Source: Bordetella parapertussis
GTDB taxonomy: Bacteria; Pseudomonadota; Gammaproteobacteria; Burkholderiales; Burkholderiaceae_B
Reading direction: 5' to 3'
Length of the DNA: 26,078 bases
Assembly: GCA_945911685.1 (NCBI GenBank)
Contig: CAMEAW010000033.1
Coordinates: 1 to 26,078, forward strand
The notes under the pieces are model-generated. The model was given only the letters and a program-made list of their open reading frames with translations, was not told the origin of the DNA and made no database searches. The position numbers and the translations under genes are program-made. Of the stretch, positions 8,726 to 17,622 are shown one piece after another (position 1 is the stretch's first letter; each line of letters begins with the position of its first letter).

Positions 8726-9397
8726 TTATCTAGGTGCGGTCGTAGTGCCCACTGGTGCTGTATTTGCAGACGGGGCCGCCCCACCTTGAGCCGAAGCACG
8801 TGCTTCGGCACGATCGAGCGCGGCTTGCTGCTTGGCACGTGCGGCAGCGCGCTGGGCTGAGGCAGCAGCCGAGGCTTGGCCTTGCACTGCATGCTGATCA
8901 CGCATGTAGCCAATTAGTATCTTGCGCTGCGCAGCGCTCAACACATCCCAAAACGTCAGCCAGCTTGACTGAACTTCGTCAAAGCCCGCATCGATTTTGG
9001 CCCGCGTTTTTTTTCGCAGCGCGATCACATCGCGCGGATCAAATTTATCGGTTGAAAGCTCTTCGGTTAACGCTGCGTATTCAGCCTGACGCGCTAGACG
9101 ATTGGTGTTCCACATTTTGCGGCGAGCCTCGTGTGCGGCATCGAGTTTGGCGCGCTGAGCGGGGTCGAGCACTAATCCCTCAATCAACTGATCAGGCAAA
9201 CGCCCAAAGCTCTCAACCGCCAAAGGCGAGGCAGTTGCTGCAGCCGTCGGCGCCACCGCGCCGCCTGAGTGCTGGCTGCTTTGATTCAGCTGATTGGATG
9301 AGCGCAGCATCAGTGCGCCGTTTTGGGCCGAGGCGCAAAAGCTGATCAACACCAAGCTGAACAAGGTCAACAGAGATCGCAAATCAAAGCAACGCAT
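8726..9397 (-). CDS. Secreted LTXXQ/Spy-like protein (DUF3106-like)
   Basis: A 223-residue protein with an N-terminal signal peptide (MRCFDLRSLLTLFSLVLISFCASAQ), predicted to be cleaved after ASA, so periplasmic. The middle is rich in charged helices with two DPAQRAKLDAAHE/LSAAQRKILIGYM-like segments, the pattern of Spy/CpxP or DUF3106 proteins, which bind unfolded proteins or act in envelope stress in known relatives. The C-terminal third is low-complexity Ala/Gln/Arg (ASAAASAQRAAARAKQQ). I chose the ATG at 9395-9397 because GGAG stands 8 bases before it and the signal peptide begins there; an upstream ATG at 9451 would overlap the exonuclease gene. The stop lies ten bases from the TnpB element. 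Function is inferred from shape only. Confidence 0.7.
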   Translation of the reverse strand: MRCFDLRSLLTLFSLVLISFCASAQNGALMLRSSNQLNQSSQHSGGAVAPTAAATASPLAVESFGRLPDQLIEGLVLDPAQRAKLDAAHEARRKMWNTNRLARQAEYAALTEELSTDKFDPRDVIALRKKTRAKIDAGFDEVQSSWLTFWDVLSAAQRKILIGYMRDQHAVQGQASAAASAQRAAARAKQQAALDRAEARASAQGGAAPSANTAPVGTTTAPR

Positions 9398-9441
9398 AAA
9401 AAGGCTCCGTGAAGCGGTCGGTATCCGCATAAAGTTATTGG

Positions 9442-10215
9442 TCATGACCAAGCTGCCAGATACTCAGCCCAATGGGGCTCGGCGCTTGCTTGAAGGGTAC
9501 TGCGCACAAGGTCGATTTCAGCTTGGTATACGGTTTGATCGATTTCGCCACGAATCAAGCGAAAACGGCAGTACACCAGCCAGGTGTTCACCACATCGGT
9601 TTCGCAATACGCACGCACTTCGTTGGCGCGTCCATTCGACCAGGCATCCCAGACGTGACTGCCGTCCATCCCGAGCTTGCCCGGAAATCCACACAGCTTG
9701 GCAAGGTCGTCGAGCGGCGCATTGCCGCGACCGTTGTACTTGGCCAAAACATCCATTAAATCAAGGTGGCGCGTATGATAGCGGCTTAAATAATTGTTGT
9801 AGCGAAAATCTTTGTCGTCCTCGCCCATATCCCAATAACGCGGCGCCGCAATGCCGTGAATCAAGGTGCGGTAGTGCAAAACGGGTAAGTCAAAGCCAGA
9901 ACCGTTCCAGCTGATTAGCTTAGGTGTGTAACGCTCGATCGTCTTAAAAAAGCTCGTAAGCAACACGGGTTCGGTGTCGTCGGCCTGGCCCAGGCAGCGC
10001 ACTCTGAAGCCTTTGTCATCGCGAAATACGCAACCCACAACCGCCACCCGCTGTAAATGGTGAGGCAAAAAAGTGGTGCCGGTGAGCTCTTTACGCGCAG
10101 CGAACGCTCGTTCTGCCACTTCGGCGTCTGAGACCTCTGGGCCCCATTGATGCAAGCGCCTGAGCCCCTCGATATCGGGGATAGTCTCAAGATCAAAAAC
10201 GAGTGTGGGCGTCAT
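9442..10215 (-). CDS. Predicted 3'-5' exonuclease, PolB-like DnaQ-fold
   Basis: A 257-residue DEDDy-type exonuclease of the family related to the proofreading domain of DNA polymerase B (DNA_pol_B_exo2). Catalytic residues are in order: Asp8 and Glu10 in VFDLETIPD (Exo I), Asp109 with Asn104 in ISWNGSGFDLPVL (Exo II), and Tyr203/Asp207 in YCETDVVNTW (Exo III). No polymerase domain follows. The start has GAGG seven bases upstream, placed at the end of nlpD, and the gap to nlpD is 11 bases, so translation may be coupled. Its substrate is not established; a nuclease tailing a cell-division operon is notable. Confidence 0.88.
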   Translation of the reverse strand: MTPTLVFDLETIPDIEGLRRLHQWGPEVSDAEVAERAFAARKELTGTTFLPHHLQRVAVVGCVFRDDKGFRVRCLGQADDTEPVLLTSFFKTIERYTPKLISWNGSGFDLPVLHYRTLIHGIAAPRYWDMGEDDKDFRYNNYLSRYHTRHLDLMDVLAKYNGRGNAPLDDLAKLCGFPGKLGMDGSHVWDAWSNGRANEVRAYCETDVVNTWLVYCRFRLIRGEIDQTVYQAEIDLVRSTLQASAEPHWAEYLAAWS

Positions 10216-10226
10216 GCGTGTGCCTC

Positions 10227-11042
10227 TTACCGGCTGGGCAAGTATTGCAAGGGATCGACTGGAGTCCCTTGGCGCCGCACTTCAAAATGCAGTCGCACAG
10301 AGGCAGCGTCGGTTTGGCCCATCTCGGCGATCTTTGCACCCTTTTTAACTTCTTGTCCCGCCTTGACTAACAAGGTTCTGTTATGGGCATACGCCGTAAT
10401 AAATCCATTATCGTGATTCACAATGATGAGATTACCCAAACCGCGTACCCCGTTACCCGAGTACATCACCTTGCCGTTTGCAGCGGCTTCAATCGCATCG
10501 CCCGCGTTACCGGCGATGTCGATGCCTTTGGTGGTTTGGGTAAAGCCTTGAATCACTTTGCCGTTAGCGGGCCAACCCCAGCTGATCAAACCCGCGTCGG
10601 ACGCAGGTGTGACGCTTTCACTCATCTGCGAACCACTGCTAGAGGCATCAAGGGGCCGAGCCTCGGGCTTGCTTGGTGCTGATGGTCGTGCGACCGGAGC
10701 GGCCGGTTCTGAGCCCTCAGAGAGCCTTAACGTTTGACCGACAATCAAGCGATTAGGATTGACGAGTTTGTTGAGCCGCACCAAAGTGGGTTCATCCACG
10801 CCGTTTGCCCGCGCAATATTATTCAAGGTGTCGCCAGGCTTGATGACATACGTGCGGGCAGTACCTGAGCTGGCGTTGTTGAGGTCAGTCACGGGCGCAC
10901 GCGTGCCCGATTGATTGGCGCAACCGCTTAGCAGCGCCAGCACGCACAGCACCCACACACCCGAGCGCTTACGCAGCACGGGGCTGATGTTTTGCATCGC
11001 GTTGGGCAGAAAATTACCTTGTGTCACATGCTCAGTGAGCAT
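10227..11042 (-). CDS. nlpD: NlpD-like murein hydrolase activator (LysM + degenerate LytM lipoprotein)
   Basis: A 271-residue outer-membrane lipoprotein. The lipobox LLSGC places the modified cysteine at Cys41. A LysM domain (64-107, TYVIKPGDTLNNIA) binds peptidoglycan, then a Ser/Pro/Ala-rich linker leads to an M23/LytM domain (about 154-271). The LytM zinc site is degenerate: TTKGIDIAG lacks the first His of active LytM enzymes, as in E. coli NlpD, so it should activate an amidase (AmiC) during septum splitting rather than cut murein. An ATG at 11063 overlaps the pcm stop, but the ATG at 11042 has CAGGAG 6-7 bases upstream and is preferred. It lies in the surE-pcm-nlpD order; rpoS does not follow. 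Confidence 0.93.
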   Translation of the reverse strand: MLTEHVTQGNFLPNAMQNISPVLRKRSGVWVLCVLALLSGCANQSGTRAPVTDLNNASSGTARTYVIKPGDTLNNIARANGVDEPTLVRLNKLVNPNRLIVGQTLRLSEGSEPAAPVARPSAPSKPEARPLDASSSGSQMSESVTPASDAGLISWGWPANGKVIQGFTQTTKGIDIAGNAGDAIEAAANGKVMYSGNGVRGLGNLIIVNHDNGFITAYAHNRTLLVKAGQEVKKGAKIAEMGQTDAASVRLHFEVRRQGTPVDPLQYLPSR

Positions 11043-11059
11043 ACGTTTCTCCTGTTTAC

Positions 11060-11875
11060 TCATACTTGTAATCCCGACTTAAGGGGCACAAATCTCACCT
11101 CTTCGAGTTCTTGCCTATCCCAACTCGAAGCACCTGTTCTTGTTACGCGTACCAACCGTTGCGCGCCTGACCCTTCAGGGGCAATCAACACACCCCCGAC
11201 ACTCAACTGCAGCAACAAGGCCTGCGGGATCCGGATCCCAGCAGCTGCGACAATAATGGCGTCAAACGGTGCAACGGAGGGCAAGCCGAGCATGCCATCG
11301 CCATGCACCAAACGCACCTTGGTTAGTCGCAAGACGCGCAGACGCTCTTTTGCCATATCGTACAACGCACGAATACGCTCAATCGAATGCACTTGTTGAA
11401 AGACTTGCGCCATGACAGCGGCCTGATACCCACACCCGGTGCCCACCTCTAGCACTCGCGCGGGCATCGTCTCGCCACATACTGACGCAATCATCCGTGC
11501 AACCACCCAGGGCTGCGAAATTGTTTGACCGTGACCGATCGGTAACGAGGCATCATCATAGGCGCGACTGGCCAAGGCCTCATCGACGAAGGCATGGCGC
11601 GGAATCGTTTGCATCGCCGCCAAGACCACATCATTGGTCATGCCCTGCGCTTGAAGGCGTTGCACCATCGCGGCACGGGGGCGCTCGAAACCAAGCCCTA
11701 AGCTGTCATGGGCCAAGGGCGCTGCAGCGGAGCTACTGACCGCACGATTGGGGATGCGCGTTGCTGAAATACGGGTGTTGCTGTTTGATACGGTAATACC
11801 CTGCAAGCCTCGCCCAACACCACTACGGGTGTCTTTGACTGCCATCGAGAGAGATGCTGCAGGCGTCATTTTCAT
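11060..11875 (-). CDS. pcm: Protein-L-isoaspartate O-methyltransferase
   Basis: A 271-residue enzyme that methylates L-isoaspartyl residues to start repair of damaged proteins. The catalytic domain runs from about residue 66 and holds the SAM motif [16 protein letters not shown] (141-156), the substrate loop [10 protein letters not shown] (113-122) and [11 protein letters not shown]. The canonical enzyme is near 210 residues; here there is an extra N-terminal stretch of about 60 residues rich in Ser/Arg and of no known fold. The start ATG overlaps the surE stop codon by four bases (ATGA), indicating coupled translation. The ATG at 11873-11875 is used for that reason, although an internal start without the extension cannot be excluded. 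Confidence 0.94.
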   Translation of the reverse strand: MKMTPAASLSMAVKDTRSGVGRGLQGITVSNSNTRISATRIPNRAVSSSAAAPLAHDSLGLGFERPRAAMVQRLQAQGMTNDVVLAAMQTIPRHAFVDEALASRAYDDASLPIGHGQTISQPWVVARMIASVCGETMPARVLEVGTGCGYQAAVMAQVFQQVHSIERIRALYDMAKERLRVLRLTKVRLVHGDGMLGLPSVAPFDAIIVAAAGIRIPQALLLQLSVGGVLIAPEGSGAQRLVRVTRTGASSWDRQELEEVRFVPLKSGLQV

Positions 11876-12618
11876 AGGGGGCTAAGCCACTCAGCCGTCT
11901 GCCCGAGCTGCGCGTGTTGTGTCAGATCGAGTCGAAGAGGCGTCACGGATGTGTAGCCCTTGGCGAGGGCATCAAAATCGGTGCCCTCAGTGGCATCGTT
12001 TGCCGCACCCGACGGGCCAATCCAGTACACGGTTTCGCCATAAGGCGTTGCCGAGCGAACCACGGGTTGCGATGGATGGCGCTTACCTAGCCGCGTCGCC
12101 AGCACGCCTTTGACCTGCGCCGCAGGTAAATCCGGAAAATTCACGTTGAGCAGCACAGGCCCTAAGAACGGTTGTGCCAATTGGTGCGCGACTAACTGAT
12201 GCGCCTGGGCCACAGCAGCCTCAAGATTTGACCAACTTTTTGAGACTAACGAGAAGGCAATCGCCGGAATACCGAACAGATACCCTTCAGAGGCGGCCGC
12301 CACCGTACCCGAATAAAGCGTGTCATCGCCCATATTTGCGCCGTTATTAATCCCCGACACCACCAGATCAGGTCGCCGATCGAGCAAGCCTGTCAGGGCG
12401 ACGTGCACACAATCGGAAGGGGTGCCGTTGACATAAATGAAGCCGTTGGCGGCGTGACGCACCGCGAGCGGGCGCGTCAAAGTGAGCGAGTTTGAGGCGC
12501 CACTGTGGTTGGTTTCGGGGGCCACTACGGTGACCTCGGCCAAGCTGCGCAACGACTCGACCAAAGCCACTAAGCCCGGCGCGGTATAACCATCATCATT
12601 TGAAACAAGAATATGCAT
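11872..12618 (-). CDS. surE: 5'/3'-nucleotidase SurE
   Basis: A 248-residue metal-dependent nucleoside monophosphate phosphatase. The N-terminus [16 protein letters not shown] carries the metal-binding Asp8-Asp9; [14 protein letters not shown] holds the conserved Ser39, and [25 protein letters not shown] holds the conserved Asn ligand region. The length is canonical. The ATG at 12616-12618 is well placed by homology, although the Shine-Dalgarno sequence is weak. It is the first gene of the surE-pcm-nlpD operon, divergent from plsY. Confidence 0.96.
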   Translation of the reverse strand: MHILVSNDDGYTAPGLVALVESLRSLAEVTVVAPETNHSGASNSLTLTRPLAVRHAANGFIYVNGTPSDCVHVALTGLLDRRPDLVVSGINNGANMGDDTLYSGTVAAASEGYLFGIPAIAFSLVSKSWSNLEAAVAQAHQLVAHQLAQPFLGPVLLNVNFPDLPAAQVKGVLATRLGKRHPSQPVVRSATPYGETVYWIGPSGAANDATEGTDFDALAKGYTSVTPLRLDLTQHAQLGQTAEWLSPL

Positions 12619-12753
12619 AGACCAAGGCTAAATAATACTTTTAATCTGACTGATAATTGTACTCGCTAGCGACGATTTTTAGCCTGTCAATCGGTACCTG
12701 AGTCGCCCACACGTTAGAATCAGTTGCATCTTTTTGATGACTGGAAGCAACAC

Positions 12754-13377
12754 ATGGGCATGCCCGCCTCAGAGTTTATAAATTTAGGTCTGATTGTCTT
12801 GGCGTATCTGCTTGGATCAATCTCGTTTGCGGTCATCATGAGTTGGGCGTTTGGGCTTGCAGACCCGCGCACCTATGGTTCGGGTAACCCCGGCGCCACC
12901 AACGTTTTGCGTTCGGGCAACAAGTGGGCTGCGGGCTTGACCTTGCTGGGCGATGCCGCCAAAGGATGGCTTGCGGTTTGGGTGGCGGCTCAGCTAGACG
13001 CTGCGGTTTGGGTGCAAGCACTGATCGCGTTAGCCGTGTTTCTTGGTCATCTTTATCCGATTTTTTTGCGCTTTAAAGGTGGTAAAGGGGTCGCTACGGC
13101 GTTTGGCGTGATGTTGGCCATTCAACCGCTTTTAGCCCTAGCCGCGGCGCTGACTTGGCTGTTTGTGGCCAAAGTATTTAAATATTCTTCACTCGCGGCG
13201 CTGGTAAGTGCGGTGTGTGCACCGCTATTTTATGTGTTGGGTGATCAACGGGGCTGGGTGACTCAGCCTCAACTGGCGTGGGTCTTGGCAGTGATTGCCA
13301 TGTTTTTACTGTATCGACATCGCGCGAATATCGAGCGCCTCTTAAAAGGCACCGAACCACGCGTAGGCAAAAAATGA
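12754..13377 (+). CDS. plsY: Acyl-phosphate glycerol-3-phosphate acyltransferase
   Basis: A 207-residue inner-membrane enzyme that transfers the acyl group of acyl-phosphate to glycerol-3-phosphate, the first step of phospholipid synthesis. Five hydrophobic segments and the three loop motifs are visible: [21 protein letters not shown], and [21 protein letters not shown]. The ATG at 12754 has GGAAG six bases upstream; an in-frame TTG at 12724 is less likely. A possible -10 element TAGAAT lies at 12715-12720. It is divergent from surE and convergent with tsaD, with a 76-base gap that shows no good terminator. Confidence 0.95.
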   Translation: MGMPASEFINLGLIVLAYLLGSISFAVIMSWAFGLADPRTYGSGNPGATNVLRSGNKWAAGLTLLGDAAKGWLAVWVAAQLDAAVWVQALIALAVFLGHLYPIFLRFKGGKGVATAFGVMLAIQPLLALAAALTWLFVAKVFKYSSLAALVSAVCAPLFYVLGDQRGWVTQPQLAWVLAVIAMFLLYRHRANIERLLKGTEPRVGKK

Positions 13378-13453
13378 ACCACGCATCTTCCCAGGATCAG
13401 AAAGCCGCCCTTTGATCATGGTGCCACGCGTTGATCCGAGCCAAGCCAAGGGT

Positions 13454-14482
13454 TCAGATTGCCGCCAACTCCCAGCGCGGATGCACGTCAAAGCCGTGCC
13501 CCTGCCCTGAAAGATCGGCCAGCCCGCGCTGTACCCGTTGGGCCGCGGCAAAGGCGATCATGGCGCCGTTATCTGTGCACAGATCGAGCGGCGGAAAAAA
13601 CACTTCAGCGCGAAGTTTGTTCAAGCGTTTAGCCAGCGCTTGCCGCAATAAGCGATTAGCACCCACGCCGCCGGCAACGACCAAACGCTTCAAGCCCGTT
13701 TGCTCAAGTGCCGTCACAGATTTTGCCACCAGTACCTCAACAATTGCGAGTTCGGTTGCCGCCGCAAGATCGGCGCGCATCTGGGCGTCTGCCTGGCCTA
13801 GTTTCTCGGCATCTTTTAAACGCGTCAGTACCGCGGTCTTGAGCCCACTAAAACTGAAATCAAGTGTGTGGCTATGCAACATGGGGCGCGGCAAAACGAT
13901 GCGTGTTGCATCGCCCTGCTCTGCCAATTTGGCAAGTGCCGGGCCGCCCGGATAACCGAGCCCCAGCAATTTTGCGGTTTTATCAAAGGCTTCGCCTGCG
14001 GCATCATCGAGCGTTTCGCCGAGCAAGGTGTATTGACCCACGTCATCGACACGCATCAATTGCGTATGGCCGCCCGACACCAACAGCGCGACAAACGGAA
14101 ACTCTGGGCACGGCGTAGCTAGGCGCGGCGATAACAGATGACCTTCGAGGTGGTGAATCGCAATCGCAGGTAGATCAAGCGACCAGGCCATTGATTGCGC
14201 CACACTTGCCCCAACCAGCAGTGCGCCCGCCAAGCCTGGGCCAGCGGTGTAGGCAATCGCACCGACCTCTTGCAACGTGATACCTGCCCGTTCAAGGACT
14301 TGTCGGGTAAGCGGCACCACGCGCCGCACGTGATCGCGCGAGGCCAGCTCGGGCACGACGCCGCCATAGGCCGCATGCATCGCCACCTGCGAGTGCAAGG
14401 TGTGCGCCAACAAGCCACGTTCGGTGCACACGAGCGCCACGCCAGTTTCATCGCACGAACTTTCAAAACCCAAAATGATCAT
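13454..14482 (-). CDS. tsaD: tRNA N6-adenosine threonylcarbamoyltransferase
   Basis: A 342-residue Kae1/TsaD ATPase-fold protein that transfers threonylcarbamoyl to A37 of ANN-reading tRNAs, together with TsaB and Tsa[19 protein letters not shown] is the canonical start; the metal ligands His111 and His115 lie in [20 protein letters not shown] and [12 protein letters not shown] complete the ATP site. The length is canonical. The start is 18 bases after the ABC-F stop codon, with no strong Shine-Dalgarno, so the two may be cotranscribed. Confidence 0.97.
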   Translation of the reverse strand: MIILGFESSCDETGVALVCTERGLLAHTLHSQVAMHAAYGGVVPELASRDHVRRVVPLTRQVLERAGITLQEVGAIAYTAGPGLAGALLVGASVAQSMAWSLDLPAIAIHHLEGHLLSPRLATPCPEFPFVALLVSGGHTQLMRVDDVGQYTLLGETLDDAAGEAFDKTAKLLGLGYPGGPALAKLAEQGDATRIVLPRPMLHSHTLDFSFSGLKTAVLTRLKDAEKLGQADAQMRADLAAATELAIVEVLVAKSVTALEQTGLKRLVVAGGVGANRLLRQALAKRLNKLRAEVFFPPLDLCTDNGAMIAFAAAQRVQRGLADLSGQGHGFDVHPRWELAAI

Positions 14483-14500
14483 GATTGCGCTTGGCTAGCG

Positions 14501-16105
14501 TTAATCTTCGATGCCACGCGAGGCTAGATACTCCTCGTAGGTCCCGCGATAATCCACCACCGCGCCGCCAGCTTGAATTTCCCAAACGCGGGTAGCAAGC
14601 GTCGAAACAAACTCACGATCGTGCGAAACAAAAAATAAGGTCCCCGCAAACTTATCCAAGGCCAACTGCAACGACTCGATGGATTCCATATCCAGGTGAT
14701 TGGTGGGCTCATCCATCAACAACACGTTATGACGACGTAGCATCAACCGACCAAACGACATACGATTTTTTTCTCCACCCGACAAGACGTGAGGTTCTTT
14801 GGGTAAATCATCGGCCGAAAACAACAAGCGCCCTAAAATTGAACGAATTTGTTGATCATCATCCGTTGGTTGACGGTAACTCGTCATCCACTCGAATACG
14901 TTGCTGTCTTTTTGTAAAAACTGATCTGACACATCTTGGGCCATGTAGCCGGCATCGGTGTTTTCTGACCATTTCAGGGTGCCGCGATCGGGCGCAAGGT
15001 CGTTTGCCAACATACGCAACAAGGTGGTTTTACCCGCACCATTCGCGCCAATGATTGCAATTTTTTCGCCCGCTTCGACCATCGCCGAAAACGATTTGAT
15101 CACCAAAGACTCAAATGACTTTTGCACATGTTCGAGCGCGACCGCCTGACGGTGCATGACTTTTAAAATCTCGAAGCGAATGAACGGGTTTTGACGCGAA
15201 GAGGGCTTGACCTCGACTTGCGCCGCTTTAATCCGATCGATTTGTTTCAAGCGCGAGGTGGCCTGCCGCGCCTTTGACTTATTCGCCGAAAAGCGCCGTA
15301 CAAAGTCTTGCAGTTCGGTGACGCGTTCTTTGGCTTTGGCGTTTGCGTTTGACACCCGCTCGCGCGCCTGCGTCGAGGCCAGCATGTAGTCATCATAATT
15401 ACCGGGATAGACGCGCAATTCACGAAAATCAAGATCGGCCATGTGCGTGCACACTTGATTCAAAAAGTGGCGATCATGACTGATGATGATCATGGTGCTT
15501 TGATAACCATTCAGCACATTTTCAAGCCAGCGAATCGTATTGATATCGAGGTTATTCGTCGGTTCGTCTAGCAACAACACATCAGGATTTGAAAACAATG
15601 CCTGCGCAAGCAAGACGCGAAGCTTCCAGCCGGGCGCAATTTCTCGCATGGGCAGTTGATGCTGATCGACCGGAAACTCAAGCCCCAGCAATAACTCGCC
15701 GGCACGTGCCTCGGCGGTATAACCATCGTATTCAGCAAATTTTGCCTCAAGGTCGGCCGCACGCATATAGTCGTCGTCAGTCGCATCCGCGTTTGCATAA
15801 ATCGCATCGCGCTGGCTCATGGCCTCCCACATCTCGGTGTGCCCCATCAGAACCACATCAAGCACGCGCAAGTCTTCAAAGGCAAACTGGTCTTGCCGCA
15901 ACTTACCCATGCGCAAGCCTGGCTCTAGAAAGACGTTACCTGCGGTTGACTCAAGGTCGCCGCCGATGATTTTCATCAAGGTGGATTTACCCGAGCCGTT
16001 GGCGCCGATTAAGCCGTAGCGATTGCCTTCGCCAAATTTGACGTTGACGTTTTCAAATAATGGCTTGGGGCCAAACTGAATGGTGAGATTTGATGCTGTT
16101 ATCAC
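14501..16105 (-). CDS. ABC-F ATPase, YbiT-like
   Basis: A 534-residue protein of two tandem ABC ATPase domains joined by a charged linker ([18 protein letters not shown]...), without membrane segments: the ABC-F class that acts at the ribosomal E site. The first Walker A is GANGSGKST (residues 34-42), with the loose signature [15 protein letters not shown] and [11 protein letters not shown]; the second has [25 protein letters not shown] and [11 protein letters not shown]. The APGWKLR variant and the sequence around [22 protein letters not shown] match YbiT. The start is GTG (16103-16105), which gives the usual [18 protein letters not shown] see no clear Shine-Dalgarno. The exact role of YbiT is not settled in the family. 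Confidence 0.93.
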   Translation of the reverse strand: MITASNLTIQFGPKPLFENVNVKFGEGNRYGLIGANGSGKSTLMKIIGGDLESTAGNVFLEPGLRMGKLRQDQFAFEDLRVLDVVLMGHTEMWEAMSQRDAIYANADATDDDYMRAADLEAKFAEYDGYTAEARAGELLLGLEFPVDQHQLPMREIAPGWKLRVLLAQALFSNPDVLLLDEPTNNLDINTIRWLENVLNGYQSTMIIISHDRHFLNQVCTHMADLDFRELRVYPGNYDDYMLASTQARERVSNANAKAKERVTELQDFVRRFSANKSKARQATSRLKQIDRIKAAQVEVKPSSRQNPFIRFEILKVMHRQAVALEHVQKSFESLVIKSFSAMVEAGEKIAIIGANGAGKTTLLRMLANDLAPDRGTLKWSENTDAGYMAQDVSDQFLQKDSNVFEWMTSYRQPTDDDQQIRSILGRLLFSADDLPKEPHVLSGGEKNRMSFGRLMLRRHNVLLMDEPTNHLDMESIESLQLALDKFAGTLFFVSHDREFVSTLATRVWEIQAGGAVVDYRGTYEEYLASRGIED

Positions 16106-16250
16106 GAGATGCCGATTGAGTAAATACGTTGGTTACAACTTGAAAAATAAGTATTGAGTGTAACAAGTCAGTACTTTTTGATCTTTTTTGTCCTGCCTTC
16201 CCTATCATGCGCAACAGATGTCGAAGTACTTTCGGCATTCGTTGACAAAT

Positions 16251-16256
16251 AAGGAG
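16251..16256 (+). promoter_or_regulatory. alsT ribosome binding site deciding a TTG start
   Basis: A strong AAGGAG lies six bases before TTG GAA TCA. The TTG at 16263 therefore beats the in-frame ATGs at 16188 and 16218, whose extra residues are not hydrophobic or conserved-looking. Confidence 0.8.
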
Positions 16257-16262
16257 ATTCGT

Positions 16263-17606
16263 TTGGAATCACTCACTATTTTATTTCATACCTTAGGGGG
16301 CTTTGTTTGGGGCCCTGTCATGTTGGTGTTGCTGGTCGGCACAGGGGTGTATCTCACTGTCAGACTGTTTGGTTTACAAATCTGGCTCCTACCCTACGCT
16401 TTGCGGATGGCGTTTTCGCGCAAGCAGCACCCCGATTACCCCGGCGATATCTCGCAATTTCAGGCGCTCATGACCGCGCTAGCTGCCACCATCGGTACCG
16501 GCAATATCGCTGGGGTCGCCACCGCGATCGTGCTAGGCGGCCCAGGCGCACTCTTTTGGATGTGGCTGTGCGCCATTTTTGGAATGGCCACCAAGTATGC
16601 CGAGGGCTTACTCGCCGTCAAATATCGGGTGCGCGACGCAGACGGCAAGATGTCGGGCGGCCCGATGTATTACATCTCGCTGGGTTTGAATATGAAGTGG
16701 CTTGGCATGCTGTTTGCGGTGTTTGGGATGATCGCCGCCTTAGGGACTGGTGCTTCGGTGCAATCGAATTCTCTTGCCGAATCCATGCTCTCGAGCTTCG
16801 GTGTGCCTGGCTGGCTCACTGGGGTGGTCTTGACTGCCGTTACCGCCTTAGTGATTGTGGGCGGCATCAAAAGTATCGCCCGCGTCACCTCAGTGATCGT
16901 GCCGTTTATGGCCCTGTTCTACTTGCTGGGCGGCCTGCTGATTATTGTGCTCAATATCGAGCTTCTTTTGCCCGCCCTAACACTTGTGATGACCGACGCA
17001 TTTACAGGTAGTGCCGTGGCCGGTGGAGCCCTCGGCACCGTGATTCGTTACGGCGTGGCCCGCGGGGTGTTCTCAAACGAGGCCGGGCTCGGTACTGCTC
17101 CAATCGCAGCGGCTGCAGCCAAAACTGACCAGCCCGCAAAACAGGCCTTGGTATCAATGACGGGTACGTTTATCGACACGATTATTGTCTGCTCGGTGAC
17201 GGGTCTGGTTCTGGTGATGGGTGGCATGTATACCGGCGGCAGCACTGGCGCAGCACTGACGGCGCAAACGTTTGACCGCATGTTGCCGGGGCCCGGTGAC
17301 TGGATCGTGACCATTGGCCTGCTGTTCTTTGCCTATTCGACGATTTTGGGCTGGAGCTACTACGGCGAAAAATGCGCGCAGTACGCGCTGGGCAAATGGG
17401 TGGTGTTGCCCTATCGCTGCCTTTACACCGCCTTTGTGATGATTGGCGCGGTAGTCTCACTTGATCTGGTGTGGGCCGTGTCAGATGTCGTCAACGGTTT
17501 GATGGCGTTTCCGAATCTGGTTGGCTTGCTGTTGCTCTCGGGTGTGGTGGTGAAAGAAACCAGGGCGTTCTTGCTGACACTAAAACACGAGCGTGCTCAA
17601 AAGTGA
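16263..17606 (+). CDS. alsT: Sodium:alanine/glycine symporter family protein
   Basis: A 447-residue integral membrane protein of the AGCS family, importing alanine, glycine or related small amino acids with sodium. About ten to eleven hydrophobic segments are visible. Family motifs: GTGNIAGVATAI near the N-terminus and the signature NEAGLGTAPIAAAAAKTDQPAKQALVSMTGTFIDT. The start is TTG with an AAGGAG site; the length agrees with the family. It is divergent from the ABC-F gene and convergent with the LD-carboxypeptidase gene, with only 16 bases between stops. Substrate preference cannot be told from sequence. Confidence 0.93.
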   Translation: MESLTILFHTLGGFVWGPVMLVLLVGTGVYLTVRLFGLQIWLLPYALRMAFSRKQHPDYPGDISQFQALMTALAATIGTGNIAGVATAIVLGGPGALFWMWLCAIFGMATKYAEGLLAVKYRVRDADGKMSGGPMYYISLGLNMKWLGMLFAVFGMIAALGTGASVQSNSLAESMLSSFGVPGWLTGVVLTAVTALVIVGGIKSIARVTSVIVPFMALFYLLGGLLIIVLNIELLLPALTLVMTDAFTGSAVAGGALGTVIRYGVARGVFSNEAGLGTAPIAAAAAKTDQPAKQALVSMTGTFIDTIIVCSVTGLVLVMGGMYTGGSTGAALTAQTFDRMLPGPGDWIVTIGLLFFAYSTILGWSYYGEKCAQYALGKWVVLPYRCLYTAFVMIGAVVSLDLVWAVSDVVNGLMAFPNLVGLLLLSGVVVKETRAFLLTLKHERAQK

Positions 17607-17622
17607 TCTCGTTAGGCGCACT

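Noticed and set aside
13378..13453. GATCA/TGATC dyad between plsY and tsaD considered as a bidirectional terminator
   Set aside because: The stem is short and bulged and no T-tract follows on either strand.
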